The notes: generated by a model not told the origin, from the letters alone. A DNA stretch of 10,096 nt from Xanthomonas translucens pv. translucens DSM 18974 (GCF_000331775.1 NZ_CAPJ01000414.1:1-10096); one strand, 5' to 3'; shown: positions 1-7,430, counted from the first letter of the stretch. Numbers and translations are program-made.

Positions 1-25
1 GCCGGGCGCCGGGCGCCGGGCGCCC
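1..25. repeat. GC-rich 7-base tandem repeat
   Basis: The heptamer gccgggc occurs three times in a row (1-7, 8-14, 15-21) and is followed by a partial copy, gccc. The array may continue left of the window. It is a simple-sequence repeat in non-coding DNA; no function can be read from it. Confidence 0.7.
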
Positions 26-226
26 AAGCGCTGAAAGGGCGGGGCGTCGCCTCGCGCCTGGCGTTTGACGGTGCGCGGGACGGCGGGCGCCCTATCCGTC
101 GGCCACGCGAGGCGCATCTTCGCGACCAGCATGGTCAGCGTATTAATCGAAAAACCGGCCGGTGGCGCCTCCCGCGCGGCAGGGGGGGCGAGCCGCGCAT
201 CCCGGGTGGCCGAACGGACCGGGCGA

Positions 227-255
227 CATCCGCTCCGCCGGATGCCTTTTTCTTT
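227..255 (+). terminator. Probable terminator of an upstream gene
   Basis: A six-base-pair stem (catccg at 227-232 with cggatg at 239-244, loop 233-238) is followed by a T-rich tail (five T at 247-251, then CTTT). The shape fits a rho-independent terminator on the + strand. Since the next gene is tRNA-Leu, it would end a transcript coming from outside the window. The stem is short, so it may be weak. Confidence 0.45.
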
Positions 256-304
256 GCCGGCAGGCCTGCAACAATGCGCAGGCGAGCGCTTCCGGCGCCG
301 CAGC

Positions 305-389
305 GCGAAAGTGGCGGAATTGGTAGACGCCCTGGTTTTAGGTACCAGTGCCGCAAGGCGTAGGGGTTCGAGTCCCCTCTTTCGCACCA
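305..389 (+). tRNA. tRNA-Leu (anticodon UAG)
   Basis: A complete leucine tRNA with encoded CCA (387-389). The acceptor arms GCGAAAG (305-311) and CTTTCGC (379-385) pair perfectly, with A386 as discriminator. The anticodon stem is CTGGT/ACCAG (332-336 with 344-348); the seven-base loop carries TAG at 339-341, which reads CUN leucine codons, mainly CUA and CUG. The long variable arm typical of class II tRNAs lies at about 349-360, and the T loop has the usual TTCGAGT. A small five-pair hairpin (397-410, loop GTGT) after the gene could be a weak terminator, but no T run follows it. Confidence 0.97.
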
Positions 390-601
390 TCCCGGCGCCG
401 CGTGTGCGGCTTGTCATCCCTTTGCAGCCCGCCCGCAGGCCCTTTGCGCCAGGCCCACCCCGGCGCCGGCCGACCGGGTGCGCTGGCAGGCACCGCGGGA
501 ATAGGCCAAACTATCCGGCTGCGGCGGCCGTCCCGTGCCCGCGTCAACCCGTATTTCTCTACATCGTGCCGAGAGCCGTGCTCCCGGTGGCAGGAGTCCA
601 C

Positions 602-1897
602 ATGCAAGCTTCGATCGAAACCACCGGTACCCTGGAACGGCGTCTGACCTTCACCCTGCCGGAGGAGCGCCTGGAGACCCATATCGGCGGCCGCCTGCGC
701 GAAGTCGCGCGCACTGCGCGGATCAAGGGCTTCCGTCCCGGCAAGATTCCGCCGAAGGTGATCGAGCAGCGCTTCGGGCCGCAGATCCGCGCCGAGGCGC
801 TGGACGGCCTGCTGCGCGAGACCTTCGACTCTGCAGTGCGCGAGCACGAGCTGCGCCTGGCCGGCAACCCGCGCATCGACCGCGCCGGCGACAACGCACT
901 GCAGTTCGTGGCGACCTTCGAAGTGGTGCCTGACTTCGGCGACATCGACGTGGCCAAGCTGGAAGTGATCCGCCACACCGCCGAGGTCACCGACGCCGAC
1001 ATCGAGCAGATGATCGAGAACCTGCGCCTGCAGCGCCGCACCTGGCAGCCCGCCGGGCGTCCGGCGCAGGACGGCGATCTGGTGACCCTGGAAACCTGGT
1101 CGCAGGCCGGCGACGAGCGCCTGCCCGCCGAGGGCGTGGAGAAGGGCAGCAGCGTGATCGGCTCCGGCGTCATGTTCCCGGCGATCGAGCAGGGCCTGGT
1201 CGGCCTGTCCAAGGACGAGGAAAAGACCCTGACCGTCGATTTCCCGGCCGACTGGCGCGTGCCGCAGTTCGCCGGCAAGCAGGTCCAGGTGCACGTGAAG
1301 GCGGTCGACGTCGCCGCGCCGGTGCTGCCGGAGGTGGACAAGGAGTTCATCAAGAGCTTCGGCGTGAAGAGCGGCGATGCCGAGCAGTTCCGCAAGGACA
1401 TCCGCATCAACCTGGAGCGCGAGCTCAAGGGCGCGCTGATGAACCGGCTGCGTCGCGAGGTCGGCGAGCAGCTGATCGCCGCATACGCGTCGGTGGAAAT
1501 GCCGCCGCGGCTGGTCGAGAACGAAGCGCGTTCGATGCTGGCGCAGCAGGTGGAGCAGCTGCGCCGCTCCGGCCGCGATCCGGGCCAGGTGCCGGACGAC
1601 GCGCACCAGGGTTTCGTGGACGCGGCGCGCAAGCGCGTGCTGGTCGGCCTGCTGGTCGGTGAGGTCGCGCGCCGCAACGAGCTGCGCCTGGACCCCAAGC
1701 GGGTCTCGGAAACCCTGCGCCTGATCGCCTCGACCTACGAAGAGCCGGAACAGGTCATTGAGATGTACCGCAACGATCCCCAATTGATGGGGGGACTGCA
1801 GAGCCGTGTGATGGAAGAGCAGGTGATCGACTGGATCGCCGAGCGCGCCAAGCACACCGAGCAGGCAATGACGTTCCAGGAAGCGATCCGCCAGTAA
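602..1897 (+). CDS. tig: Trigger factor, ribosome-associated chaperone
   Basis: Encodes 431 residues, matching the family length (432 in E. coli). Trigger factor docks at the ribosomal exit tunnel and shields nascent chains. The N-terminal ribosome-binding domain carries the signature GFRPGK at residues 43-48; an FKBP-like domain spans about 155-240; the rest is the helical, substrate-cradling C-terminal domain. The ATG at 602 is chosen because AGGAG lies at 592-596 with a five-base gap and the protein then begins MQASIETTG, as in relatives; the frame is open far upstream but non-coding. The FKBP-like pocket looks degenerate: by ungapped alignment with E. coli, F168, F177, F198 and F233 become T165, L174, I195 and V230, and Y221 becomes W218. 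Prolyl isomerase activity is therefore doubtful although the chaperone fold should be intact. No clear promoter is visible in 390-601. Confidence 0.98.
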   Translation: MQASIETTGTLERRLTFTLPEERLETHIGGRLREVARTARIKGFRPGKIPPKVIEQRFGPQIRAEALDGLLRETFDSAVREHELRLAGNPRIDRAGDNALQFVATFEVVPDFGDIDVAKLEVIRHTAEVTDADIEQMIENLRLQRRTWQPAGRPAQDGDLVTLETWSQAGDERLPAEGVEKGSSVIGSGVMFPAIEQGLVGLSKDEEKTLTVDFPADWRVPQFAGKQVQVHVKAVDVAAPVLPEVDKEFIKSFGVKSGDAEQFRKDIRINLERELKGALMNRLRREVGEQLIAAYASVEMPPRLVENEARSMLAQQVEQLRRSGRDPGQVPDDAHQGFVDAARKRVLVGLLVGEVARRNELRLDPKRVSETLRLIASTYEEPEQVIEMYRNDPQLMGGLQSRVMEEQVIDWIAERAKHTEQAMTFQEAIRQ

Positions 1898-1915
1898 GGC
1901 GACGCTTCCCGGCGG

Positions 1916-2009
1916 CCCGCATATTGCATGCGGGTTGAGGTGCAATCCCATGCTTCCGCAATTGCGGGGCGCGACAAGATGCGACAGCCCTGCACATCCC
2001 CGTGCAGGG
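1916..2009 (+). promoter_or_regulatory. Inverted repeats in the tig-clpP spacer
   Basis: The 136 bases between tig and clpP hold three perfect inverted repeats: a 7-bp stem (1916-1922 with 1928-1934, five-base loop), a 12-base palindrome ccgcaattgcgg (1956-1967), and an 8-bp stem (ccctgcac at 1988-1995 with gtgcaggg at 2002-2009, six-base loop). None is followed by a T run, so none looks like a standard terminator. The last ends 12 bases before the clpP Shine-Dalgarno and would sit in the clpP leader. They could be protein-binding sites or leader RNA structure; the sequence does not decide. The clpP promoter should be here but I cannot fix it. Confidence 0.4.
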
Positions 2010-2021
2010 ACGACACAGAGC

Positions 2022-2026
2022 AGGAG
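2022..2026 (+). promoter_or_regulatory. Ribosome binding site fixing the clpP GTG start
   Basis: AGGAG lies seven bases before the GTG at 2034. The in-frame ATG at 1935 lacks such a site and would add 33 residues with no counterpart in ClpP, so this site supports GTG as the start. Confidence 0.8.
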
Positions 2027-2033
2027 TTCCCGC

Positions 2034-2660
2034 GTGGACAATGTGACCAAGGCCTTGAATCTGGTTCCGATGGTGGTCGAGCAGACCAGTCGCGGCGAAC
2101 GTGCCTACGACATCTATTCGCGCCTGCTGAAGGAGCGGCTGATCTTTCTGGTCGGTCCGATCGACGACCACATGGCCAACGTGATCGTGGCGCAGATGCT
2201 GTTCCTGGAAGCGGACAACCCGGAAAAGGACATCAACATCTACATCAACTCGCCGGGCGGCGTGGTCACCGCCGGCATGGCGATCTACGACACCATGCAG
2301 TACATCAAGCCGGACGTGAGCACCATCTGCATCGGCCAGGCCGCCTCGATGGGCGCGCTGCTGCTGGCCTCGGGCGCGGCCGGCAAGCGTTACGCGCTGC
2401 CGAATTCGCGGGTGATGATCCACCAGCCGCTGGGCGGCTTCCAGGGCCAGGCCACCGATATCGACATCCACGCGCGCGAGATCCTGACCCTGCGTTCGCG
2501 GCTGAACGAAATCCTGGCCAAGCACACCGGGCAGTCGCTGGAAACCATCGCCCGCGATACCGAGCGTGACAACTTCAAGAGCGCCGTCGACGCGCAGGCC
2601 TACGGGCTGGTCGACCAGGTGCTGGAGCGCCGTCCGGAAGAGTCGATCCAGCCGGCATAA
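2034..2660 (+). CDS. clpP: ATP-dependent Clp protease proteolytic subunit
   Basis: Encodes 208 residues from a GTG start. ClpP forms the double-heptamer serine protease barrel that cuts proteins unfolded and fed in by ClpX (or ClpA) in the cytoplasm. The catalytic triad is visible: S105 in [11 protein letters not shown]130 in VMIHQPLGG and D179 in DTERDNF, with spacing equal to that of E. coli. The SPGGVVTAG segment (73-81) is the conserved glycine-rich strand near the active site. The N-terminal part ([17 protein letters not shown]) resembles the self-cleaved propeptide region followed by the mature start, as in Xanthomonas homologues. It lies 136 bases after tig and 128 bases before clpX, so the three need not form one simple operon. 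No key residue is missing. Confidence 0.98.
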   Translation: MDNVTKALNLVPMVVEQTSRGERAYDIYSRLLKERLIFLVGPIDDHMANVIVAQMLFLEADNPEKDINIYINSPGGVVTAGMAIYDTMQYIKPDVSTICIGQAASMGALLLASGAAGKRYALPNSRVMIHQPLGGFQGQATDIDIHAREILTLRSRLNEILAKHTGQSLETIARDTERDNFKSAVDAQAYGLVDQVLERRPEESIQPA

Positions 2661-2700
2661 GGCTTGCATGTACTGGAAAACGCAGCGTATTCCGCAGGGT

Positions 2701-2739
2701 CGGGGCCGGGCTAGCGTCCTCCCGGCCCTGTGTTATTCT
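2701..2739 (+). terminator. Hairpin with T-rich tail between clpP and clpX
   Basis: A GC-rich stem of ten pairs, including one G-U (2701-2710 with 2721-2730, ten-base loop), is followed by TGTTATTCT. This resembles an intrinsic terminator or attenuator with an imperfect U tract, 40 bases after the clpP stop. Partial termination would lower clpX relative to clpP on a shared transcript. The same T-rich tail also reads as an extended -10 promoter element (see the clpX promoter entry), so its role is ambiguous. Confidence 0.4.
2731..2739 (+). promoter_or_regulatory. Possible extended -10 promoter of clpX
   Basis: TGTTATTCT fits the extended -10 pattern TGnTATnnT. The hexamer 17 bases upstream (CTAGCG at 2711-2716) is a poor -35, which extended -10 promoters tolerate. 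A start near 2746 would give a leader of about 43 bases before the clpX ATG. No other better promoter is visible in the spacer. Confidence 0.35.
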
Positions 2740-2788
2740 CGAAATCGAACCCCCGTTCATCGGGTGGGGTAACTGGGTAAGCGAAGCA

Positions 2789-4075
2789 ATGAGCGAAGAC
2801 CGGCAAGGCCGTTCCGGCGACAGCAACAAGATTCTGTACTGCTCGTTCTGCGGCAAGAGTCAACACGAGGTCCGTAAGCTGATCGCCGGGCCGAGCGTGT
2901 TCATCTGCGACGAGTGCGTCGAGCTGTGCAACGACATCATCCGCGAGGAGCTCGAGGAGAAGGCGCAGTCCGCACGCAGCAGCCTGCCCAAGCCCAAGGA
3001 AATCCTCGAGGTGCTGGACCAGTACGTGATCGGGCAGCTGCGCGCCAAGCGCACGCTCGCCGTGGCCGTGTACAACCACTACAAGCGCATCGAGAGCCGG
3101 CAGAAGAACGACGAAGTCGAGCTGGCCAAGTCCAACATCCTGCTGGTCGGTCCGACCGGTTCGGGCAAGACGCTGCTGGCCGAAACGCTGGCGCGCCTGC
3201 TCAATGTGCCGTTCACGATCGCCGATGCGACCACGCTGACCGAAGCCGGCTATGTCGGCGAGGACGTGGAAAACATCATCCAGAAGCTGCTGCAGAAGTG
3301 CGACTACGACGTGGACAAGGCGCAGCAGGGCATTGTCTACATCGACGAGATCGACAAGATCTCGCGCAAGAGCGAGAACCCGTCGATCACCCGCGACGTG
3401 TCCGGCGAAGGCGTGCAGCAGGCGTTGCTGAAGCTGATCGAAGGCACCGTGGCGTCGGTGCCGCCGCAGGGCGGGCGCAAGCATCCGCAGCAGGAATTCC
3501 TGCAGGTGGACACCAAAAACATCCTGTTCATTTGCGGCGGCGCGTTCGCCGGCCTGGACAAGGTGATCCAGCAGCGTTCCAACGACGTCGGCGGCATCGG
3601 CTTCGGCGCCAAGGTGAAGAGTTCCGAGCGCAAGCGCGAAGTCGGCAAGATCCTGGCGGAAGTGGAGCCGGAAGACCTGATCAAGTTCGGCCTGATCCCC
3701 GAGTTCGTCGGCCGCCTGCCGGTGGTTGCCACGCTTGAGGAACTCGACGAGCCGGCGCTGATCCGGATCCTGACCGAGCCGAAGAACGCGATCACCAAGC
3801 AGTTCAAGAAGCTGTTCGAGATGGAAGGCGTGGAGCTGGAATTCCGGCCCGACGCCTTGCTGGCCATTGCCAAGAAGGCGCTCAAGCGCAAGACCGGCGC
3901 GCGCGGCCTGCGCACCATCGTCGAGTCGGTGCTGCTGGACACGATGTACGAACTGCCGTCGCAGGAAAACGTCAGCAAGGTGGTGGTGGACGAGTCGGTG
4001 ATCGAACACAAATCCGAGCCGTACCTGATCTATCAGACCCCGCCGCCGGCGCCGAAGGTGGCCTCGGCCGAGTGA
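2789..4075 (+). CDS. clpX: ATP-dependent Clp protease ATP-binding subunit ClpX
   Basis: Encodes 428 residues, the usual length (424 in E. coli). ClpX is a hexameric AAA+ unfoldase that recognises tagged substrates, such as ssrA-tagged chains, and passes them into ClpP. The N-terminal zinc-binding domain shows cysteines C18, C21, C40 and C43. The Walker A motif GPTGSGKT is at 121-128, Walker B DE at 186-187, the pore-loop GYVGED contains Y155, the substrate-selecting RKH loop is at 230-232 and the ClpP-docking IGF loop at 270-272; GARGLR near the C-terminal side is the sensor-2 motif. All key residues are present, so it should be active. The ATG at 2789 gives the expected MSEDRQGR start, but no strong Shine-Dalgarno precedes it. 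Transcription ends at the terminator 97 bases downstream. Confidence 0.99.
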   Translation: MSEDRQGRSGDSNKILYCSFCGKSQHEVRKLIAGPSVFICDECVELCNDIIREELEEKAQSARSSLPKPKEILEVLDQYVIGQLRAKRTLAVAVYNHYKRIESRQKNDEVELAKSNILLVGPTGSGKTLLAETLARLLNVPFTIADATTLTEAGYVGEDVENIIQKLLQKCDYDVDKAQQGIVYIDEIDKISRKSENPSITRDVSGEGVQQALLKLIEGTVASVPPQGGRKHPQQEFLQVDTKNILFICGGAFAGLDKVIQQRSNDVGGIGFGAKVKSSERKREVGKILAEVEPEDLIKFGLIPEFVGRLPVVATLEELDEPALIRILTEPKNAITKQFKKLFEMEGVELEFRPDALLAIAKKALKRKTGARGLRTIVESVLLDTMYELPSQENVSKVVVDESVIEHKSEPYLIYQTPPPAPKVASAE

Positions 4076-4158
4076 GTGCCGGGTGAACCAAGGTGCTGTT
4101 CCGCCGCGGTCTTTGTGACTGACTAAGCGTTTGAAAGAAAAGGGGCTTTTTCGCTGCT

Positions 4159-4187
4159 CTTGCATCGTCCGGCCGATGGCCCCATAA
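4159..4187 (+). promoter_or_regulatory. Candidate sigma-32 heat-shock promoter of lon
   Basis: CTTGCA (4159-4164) and CCCCATAA (4180-4187) are separated by 15 bases. They match the heat-shock sigma-factor consensus CTTGAA / CCCCATnT, with five of six positions in the -35 and an intact CCCCAT core in the -10. Lon is a heat-shock gene with such a promoter in E. coli. The -10 lies in the left arm and loop of the clpX terminator, so a start near 4193 would leave only the right arm in the lon transcript. No good promoter of any type is visible between the terminator and lon. Confidence 0.5.
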
Positions 4188-4206
4188 CGGGGCCATCGGC
4201 ATTTTT
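4172..4206 (+). terminator. Strong intrinsic terminator after clpX
   Basis: A perfect 12-bp stem (gccgatggcccc at 4172-4183 with ggggccatcggc at 4189-4200, loop ATAAC) is followed by ATTTTTA. This is a textbook rho-independent terminator and should separate clpX from lon. Only 44 bases lie between its T run and the lon start codon. Confidence 0.92.
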
Positions 4207-4250
4207 ATGCCTGCCTTTTCCGCATTCCCGCACCCCACATCGGAACCCTC

Positions 4251-6725
4251 ATGGCCCAGTCCACATCCGAAGTCCTCGACCTGCCGGTCCTGCCGTTGCG
4301 CGACGTCGTGGTCTTCCCGCACATGGTCATCCCGCTGTTCGTCGGCCGCGACAAGTCGATGCGCGCGCTCGAGCACGCGATGGAAGCCGACAAGCGCATC
4401 CTGCTGGTCGCGCAGAAATCCGCCGAGACCGACGATCCGGTGGCGGCCGACCTGTACAACGTCGGCACCCTGGCGCAGGTGCTGCAATTGCTGAAGCTGC
4501 CCGACGGCACCATCAAGGTGCTGGTCGAAGGGCTGTCGCGGGTCAGCGTCGAGAACGTGGCCGAGCGCGACGGCGCGCTGCAGGGCGAGGGCAGCGAGAT
4601 CGATGCGGTCGAGTCGCGCGAGGAGCGCGAGGTCGAGGCGATCGCGCGTTCGCTGATGTCGCTGTTCGAGCAGTACGTCAAGACCAACCGCAAGCTGCCG
4701 CCGGAGCTGCTGCAGACGCTGTCGGGCATCGACGAGCCCGGGCGCCTTGCCGACACCATCGCCGCGCACATCGGCGTGCGCCTGGCCGACAAGCAGCGCC
4801 TGCTTGAAACCCTGGAAGTGGGCGAGCGGCTGGAGATGCTGGTTGGCCTGGTCGATGGCGAGATCGACGTGCAGCAGCTGGAGAAGCGCATCCGCGGCCG
4901 GGTCAAGTCGCAGATGGAGAAGAGCCAGCGCGAGTACTACCTCAACGAGCAGATGAAGGCGATCCAGAAGGAACTGGGCGACCTGGACGACGCGCCCGGC
5001 GAGCTGGAAGAACTGGCGCGCAAGATCGCCGAGGCGGGCATGCCCAAGCCGGTGGAGACCAAGGCCAAGGCCGAGCTCAACAAGCTCAAGCAGATGTCGC
5101 CGATGTCGGCCGAGGCCGCGGTGGTGCGCAACTATCTCGACTGGCTGCTGGGCGTGCCGTGGAAGAAGCGCAGCAAGGTGCGCAAGGACCTGAAGGTCGC
5201 GCAGGAAACGCTGGACGCCGATCACTACGGCCTGGAGAAGGTCAAGGATCGCATCCTGGAATATCTGGCGGTGCAGTCGCGGGTGAAGCAGATGCGGGGT
5301 CCGATCCTGTGCCTGGTCGGCCCCCCCGGCGTCGGCAAGACTTCGCTCGGCCAGTCCATCGCCAAGGCGACCAACCGCAAGTTCGTGCGCATGTCGCTCG
5401 GCGGTGTGCGCGACGAGGCGGAAATCCGCGGGCATCGGCGGACCTACGTCGGCTCGATGCCGGGCCGCATCGTGCAGAACCTCAACAAGGTCAGCAGCAA
5501 GAATCCGTTGTTCGTGCTCGACGAGATCGACAAGATGTCGATGGACTTCCGCGGCGATCCGTCCTCGGCGCTGCTGGAAGTGCTCGACCCCGAGCAGAAC
5601 AACGCGTTCAACGACCACTACCTGGAAGTGGACCTGGACCTGTCCGAAGTGATGTTCGTGGCGACCTCCAATTCGCTGAACATCCCCGGCCCGCTGCTCG
5701 ACCGCATGGAGGTGATCCGCATCCCCGGCTACACCGAGGACGAGAAGCTGGCCATCGCCATGCGCTACCTGGTGCCCAAGCAGCTGAAGGCCAACGGCCT
5801 GAAGGGCGACGAGCTGGAGATCGCCGCCGATGCGATTCGCGACATCGTGCGCTACTACACGCGCGAGTCCGGTGTGCGCAACCTGGAGCGCGAAGTCGCC
5901 AAGATCTGCCGCAAGGTGGTCAAGGAAATCGCGCTGTCCGGTCCGCAGCCGGCGGCGGCCAAGAAGGCGCCGGCCAAGAAGGGCGCGGCGGTCCGCAAGG
6001 ACAAGGCGCGGGTCAGCGTCGGTTCCAGGAATCTGGACAAGTACCTGGGCGTGCGCCGCTTCGATTTCGGCCGCGCCGAGGAGCAGAACGAAGTCGGCCT
6101 GGTCACCGGCCTGGCCTGGACCGAAGTCGGCGGCGATCTGCTGCAGATCGAATCGACCCTGGTCCCGGGCAAGGGCGCGGTGATCCTGACCGGCCAGCTC
6201 GGCGATGTGATGAAGGAATCGGCCTCGGCGGCGCTGTCGGTGGTGCGTTCGCGCGCCGAGCGGCTCGGCATCGAGGTCGACTTCCTGCAGAAGCACGACG
6301 TGCATCTGCACGTGCCTGACGGCGCCACGCCCAAGGACGGCCCCAGCGCCGGCATCGCGATGGTGACCTCGCTGGTGTCGATGCTGACCAAGGTGCCGGT
6401 CAATGCCGATGTGGCGATGACCGGCGAGATCACCTTGCGCGGCCGCGTCTCGGCGATCGGCGGGCTCAAGGAGAAGTTGCTGGCGGCGCTACGCGGCGGC
6501 ATCCACACGGTGATCATCCCGGAGGAGAATCGCAAGGATCTGGCCGACATTCCGGACAACGTCACCCGCGATCTGAAGATCGTGCCGGTCAAGTGGATCG
6601 ACGAAGTGCTGGATCTGGCGCTGGAGACGCCATTGAAGCCGAACGCAACGACCGCTGGCGACGCGGCGCCGGTGCGTCGCAAGCCCAAGCCGAAAGCATC
6701 CCCGAACGCGCGCGTCAAGCACTGA
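4251..6725 (+). CDS. lon: Lon ATP-dependent serine protease
   Basis: Encodes 824 residues, 40 more than E. coli Lon. Lon is a homohexameric cytoplasmic protease that degrades misfolded proteins and selected regulators. Order: N-terminal substrate-binding domain (about 10-200) and coiled-coil region (about 200-300), AAA+ module with Walker A GPPGVGKT at 357-364 and Walker B DE at 424-425, then the protease domain with catalytic S699 in [10 protein letters not shown] and K742 in GGLKEKLL, 43 residues apart as in E. coli. The extra length is mostly a Lys/Ala-rich linker (about 565-586) between the ATPase and protease modules and a basic, Pro/Lys-rich C-terminal tail (from about 794). The ATG at 4251 has GGAA at 4242-4245 as a weak ribosome site. 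A run of seven C (5321-5327) lies inside the Walker A codons. Heat-shock control is likely (see the promoter at 4159). Confidence 0.99.
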   Translation: MAQSTSEVLDLPVLPLRDVVVFPHMVIPLFVGRDKSMRALEHAMEADKRILLVAQKSAETDDPVAADLYNVGTLAQVLQLLKLPDGTIKVLVEGLSRVSVENVAERDGALQGEGSEIDAVESREEREVEAIARSLMSLFEQYVKTNRKLPPELLQTLSGIDEPGRLADTIAAHIGVRLADKQRLLETLEVGERLEMLVGLVDGEIDVQQLEKRIRGRVKSQMEKSQREYYLNEQMKAIQKELGDLDDAPGELEELARKIAEAGMPKPVETKAKAELNKLKQMSPMSAEAAVVRNYLDWLLGVPWKKRSKVRKDLKVAQETLDADHYGLEKVKDRILEYLAVQSRVKQMRGPILCLVGPPGVGKTSLGQSIAKATNRKFVRMSLGGVRDEAEIRGHRRTYVGSMPGRIVQNLNKVSSKNPLFVLDEIDKMSMDFRGDPSSALLEVLDPEQNNAFNDHYLEVDLDLSEVMFVATSNSLNIPGPLLDRMEVIRIPGYTEDEKLAIAMRYLVPKQLKANGLKGDELEIAADAIRDIVRYYTRESGVRNLEREVAKICRKVVKEIALSGPQPAAAKKAPAKKGAAVRKDKARVSVGSRNLDKYLGVRRFDFGRAEEQNEVGLVTGLAWTEVGGDLLQIESTLVPGKGAVILTGQLGDVMKESASAALSVVRSRAERLGIEVDFLQKHDVHLHVPDGATPKDGPSAGIAMVTSLVSMLTKVPVNADVAMTGEITLRGRVSAIGGLKEKLLAALRGGIHTVIIPEENRKDLADIPDNVTRDLKIVPVKWIDEVLDLALETPLKPNATTAGDAAPVRRKPKPKASPNARVKH

Positions 6726-6785
6726 AGGGCGCTGAACCGCGCCCGCCCAAGTGGCTCAAACCCGCGCCGTTACTGGCTTTTCGGC

Positions 6786-6814
6786 TTGCGTGGGTGGGGG
6801 GGCGCTGGTATAAA
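6786..6814 (+). promoter_or_regulatory. Sigma-70 promoter of the HU gene
   Basis: TTGCGT (6786-6791) and TATAAA (6809-6814) are separated by exactly 17 bases, close to the sigma-70 consensus. It lies 60 bases after the lon stop and would start transcription near 6821, giving a leader of about 130 bases before the HU start. The spacer contains a run of seven G (6796-6802). It is the best vegetative promoter in the window, as expected for an abundant protein. Confidence 0.7.
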
Positions 6815-6870
6815 TGCACGACTTGCGAGCACCGCGAACGGGCGTGCTTGGTAGTGAAAAATCAATCGGG

Positions 6871-6889
6871 GCCTCGTCGCAGACGAGGC
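6871..6889 (+). promoter_or_regulatory. Hairpin in the HU mRNA leader
   Basis: gcctcgtc (6871-6878) pairs perfectly with gacgaggc (6882-6889) around a three-base loop. There is no T run, so it is not a terminator. It sits about 50 bases after the predicted start and 50 bases before the Shine-Dalgarno, and could stabilise the mRNA or bind a regulator; its role is unknown. Confidence 0.45.
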
Positions 6890-6952
6890 AGGCCAAGCCG
6901 ACACCCGATCCTCAATTCCGCGGTTTTCTGCCGCACATGGAGTCATCAACCA

Positions 6953-7225
6953 ATGAATAAAGCCGAACTGAACGAAGCTATCTCCGCCGCTGCGGATATC
7001 TCCAAGGCCGAAGCCGGTCGCGCCGTCGACGCCTTCGTGTCCGAAGTCATTAAGGCGCTCAAGAAGGGCGACAGCGTGACCCTCGTGGGCTTCGGCACCT
7101 TCCAGGTGCGCGATCGTGCCGAGCGTACCGGCCGCAACCCGAAGACCGGCGACTCGATCAAGATCGCCGCGTCGAAGAATCCGACCTTCAAGGCTGGCAA
7201 AGCGCTGAAGGATGCCGTAAACTAA
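6953..7225 (+). CDS. hupB: DNA-binding protein HU (beta type)
   Basis: Encodes 90 residues, the standard HU size. HU is a dimeric nucleoid protein that bends and compacts DNA with little sequence preference. The helical dimerisation half is followed by GFGTFQVR (46-53) and the flexible DNA-binding arm with the conserved RNP motif at R61-N62-P63, whose proline intercalates into DNA; the tail [12 protein letters not shown] is typical. The ATG at 6953 has GGAG at 6939-6942, ten bases upstream, a slightly long spacing. Placement between lon and ppiD matches hupB in E. coli. It has its own promoter, and no terminator separates it from tRNA-Val, which begins 11 bases after its stop codon. Whether this genome has a second HU gene cannot be seen here. 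Confidence 0.97.
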   Translation: MNKAELNEAISAAADISKAEAGRAVDAFVSEVIKALKKGDSVTLVGFGTFQVRDRAERTGRNPKTGDSIKIAASKNPTFKAGKALKDAVN

Positions 7226-7236
7226 TTGACTCGCTA

Positions 7237-7311
7237 GGGTGCTTAGCTCAGCGGTAGAGCGTCTCCTTTACACGGAGAGGGTCGGGGGTTCGAAACCCTC
7301 AGCACCCACCA
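7237..7311 (+). tRNA. tRNA-Val (anticodon UAC)
   Basis: A complete valine tRNA with encoded CCA (7309-7311). The acceptor GGGTGCT (7237-7243) pairs with AGCACCC (7301-7307); A7308 is the discriminator. The anticodon stem is TCTCC/GGAGA (7262-7266 with 7274-7278), with TAC at 7269-7271. It begins 11 bases after the HU stop with no promoter in between, so it is probably transcribed with HU and released by RNase P. Confidence 0.97.
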
Positions 7312-7341
7312 GACAAGCACCGAGCGGCAAGTTTCAAATGC

Positions 7342-7418
7342 GGAGTGGTAGTTCAGTCGGTTAGAATGCTGGCCTGTCACGCCGGAGGTCGCGGGTTCGA
7401 GTCCCGTCCACTCCGCCA
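7342..7418 (+). tRNA. tRNA-Asp (anticodon GUC), first copy
   Basis: A complete aspartate tRNA with encoded CCA (7416-7418). Acceptor GGAGTGG (7342-7348) pairs with CCACTCC (7408-7414) and G7415 is the discriminator, an aspartate identity base. The anticodon GTC is at 7376-7378. It lies 30 bases after tRNA-Val and is followed by a terminator, so HU, tRNA-Val and this gene look like one transcript. Confidence 0.97.
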
Positions 7419-7430
7419 GTTGCACCGAAG

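Larger units (their letters stand above)
1..304. other. Intergenic region left of tRNA-Leu
   Basis: I see no convincing gene here. The reading frame of trigger factor stays open leftwards through this stretch and through the tRNA, but that is a by-product of very high GC with few stop codons; the peptide is Arg/Ala/Gly-rich and unlike any family I know. The stretch holds a 7-base tandem repeat at its left end, a G7 run at 182-188 and a hairpin followed by a T-rich run at 227-255 that probably ends transcription of a gene left of the window. A promoter for tRNA-Leu must lie near its right end, but I cannot place one with confidence; AACAAT at 270-275 is the best -10-like hexamer and lacks a good -35. 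Confidence 0.6.

Noticed and set aside
411..416. TTGTCA as a -35 of tig
   Set aside because: No -10-like hexamer lies 15-19 bases downstream.
65..601. An N-terminal extension of trigger factor
   Set aside because: The frame stays open upstream, but it would translate through tRNA-Leu; the ATG at 602 has a good ribosome site and gives the normal family length.
1935..2033. An upstream ATG start for clpP
   Set aside because: It adds 33 residues unlike ClpP, has no ribosome site, and the GTG at 2034 with AGGAG fits the family start.
338..2050. A 570-residue open frame on the minus strand opposite tig
   Set aside because: It overlaps tRNA-Leu and all of tig in antisense and shows no recognisable domain.
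3972..6311. A 779-residue open frame on the minus strand opposite clpX and lon
   Set aside because: It is antisense to two certain genes; its product is rich in Leu, His, Arg and Gln with no family resemblance, as expected opposite GC-rich codon-biased genes.
6727..6744. A six-pair hairpin after lon as a terminator
   Set aside because: gggcgc/gcgccc pairs, but a C-rich sequence follows with no T run, so termination is not supported.
7226..7231. TTGACT right after the HU stop as a -35 for tRNA-Val
   Set aside because: A -10 at the proper distance would fall inside the tRNA, and none is present; the match is probably chance.
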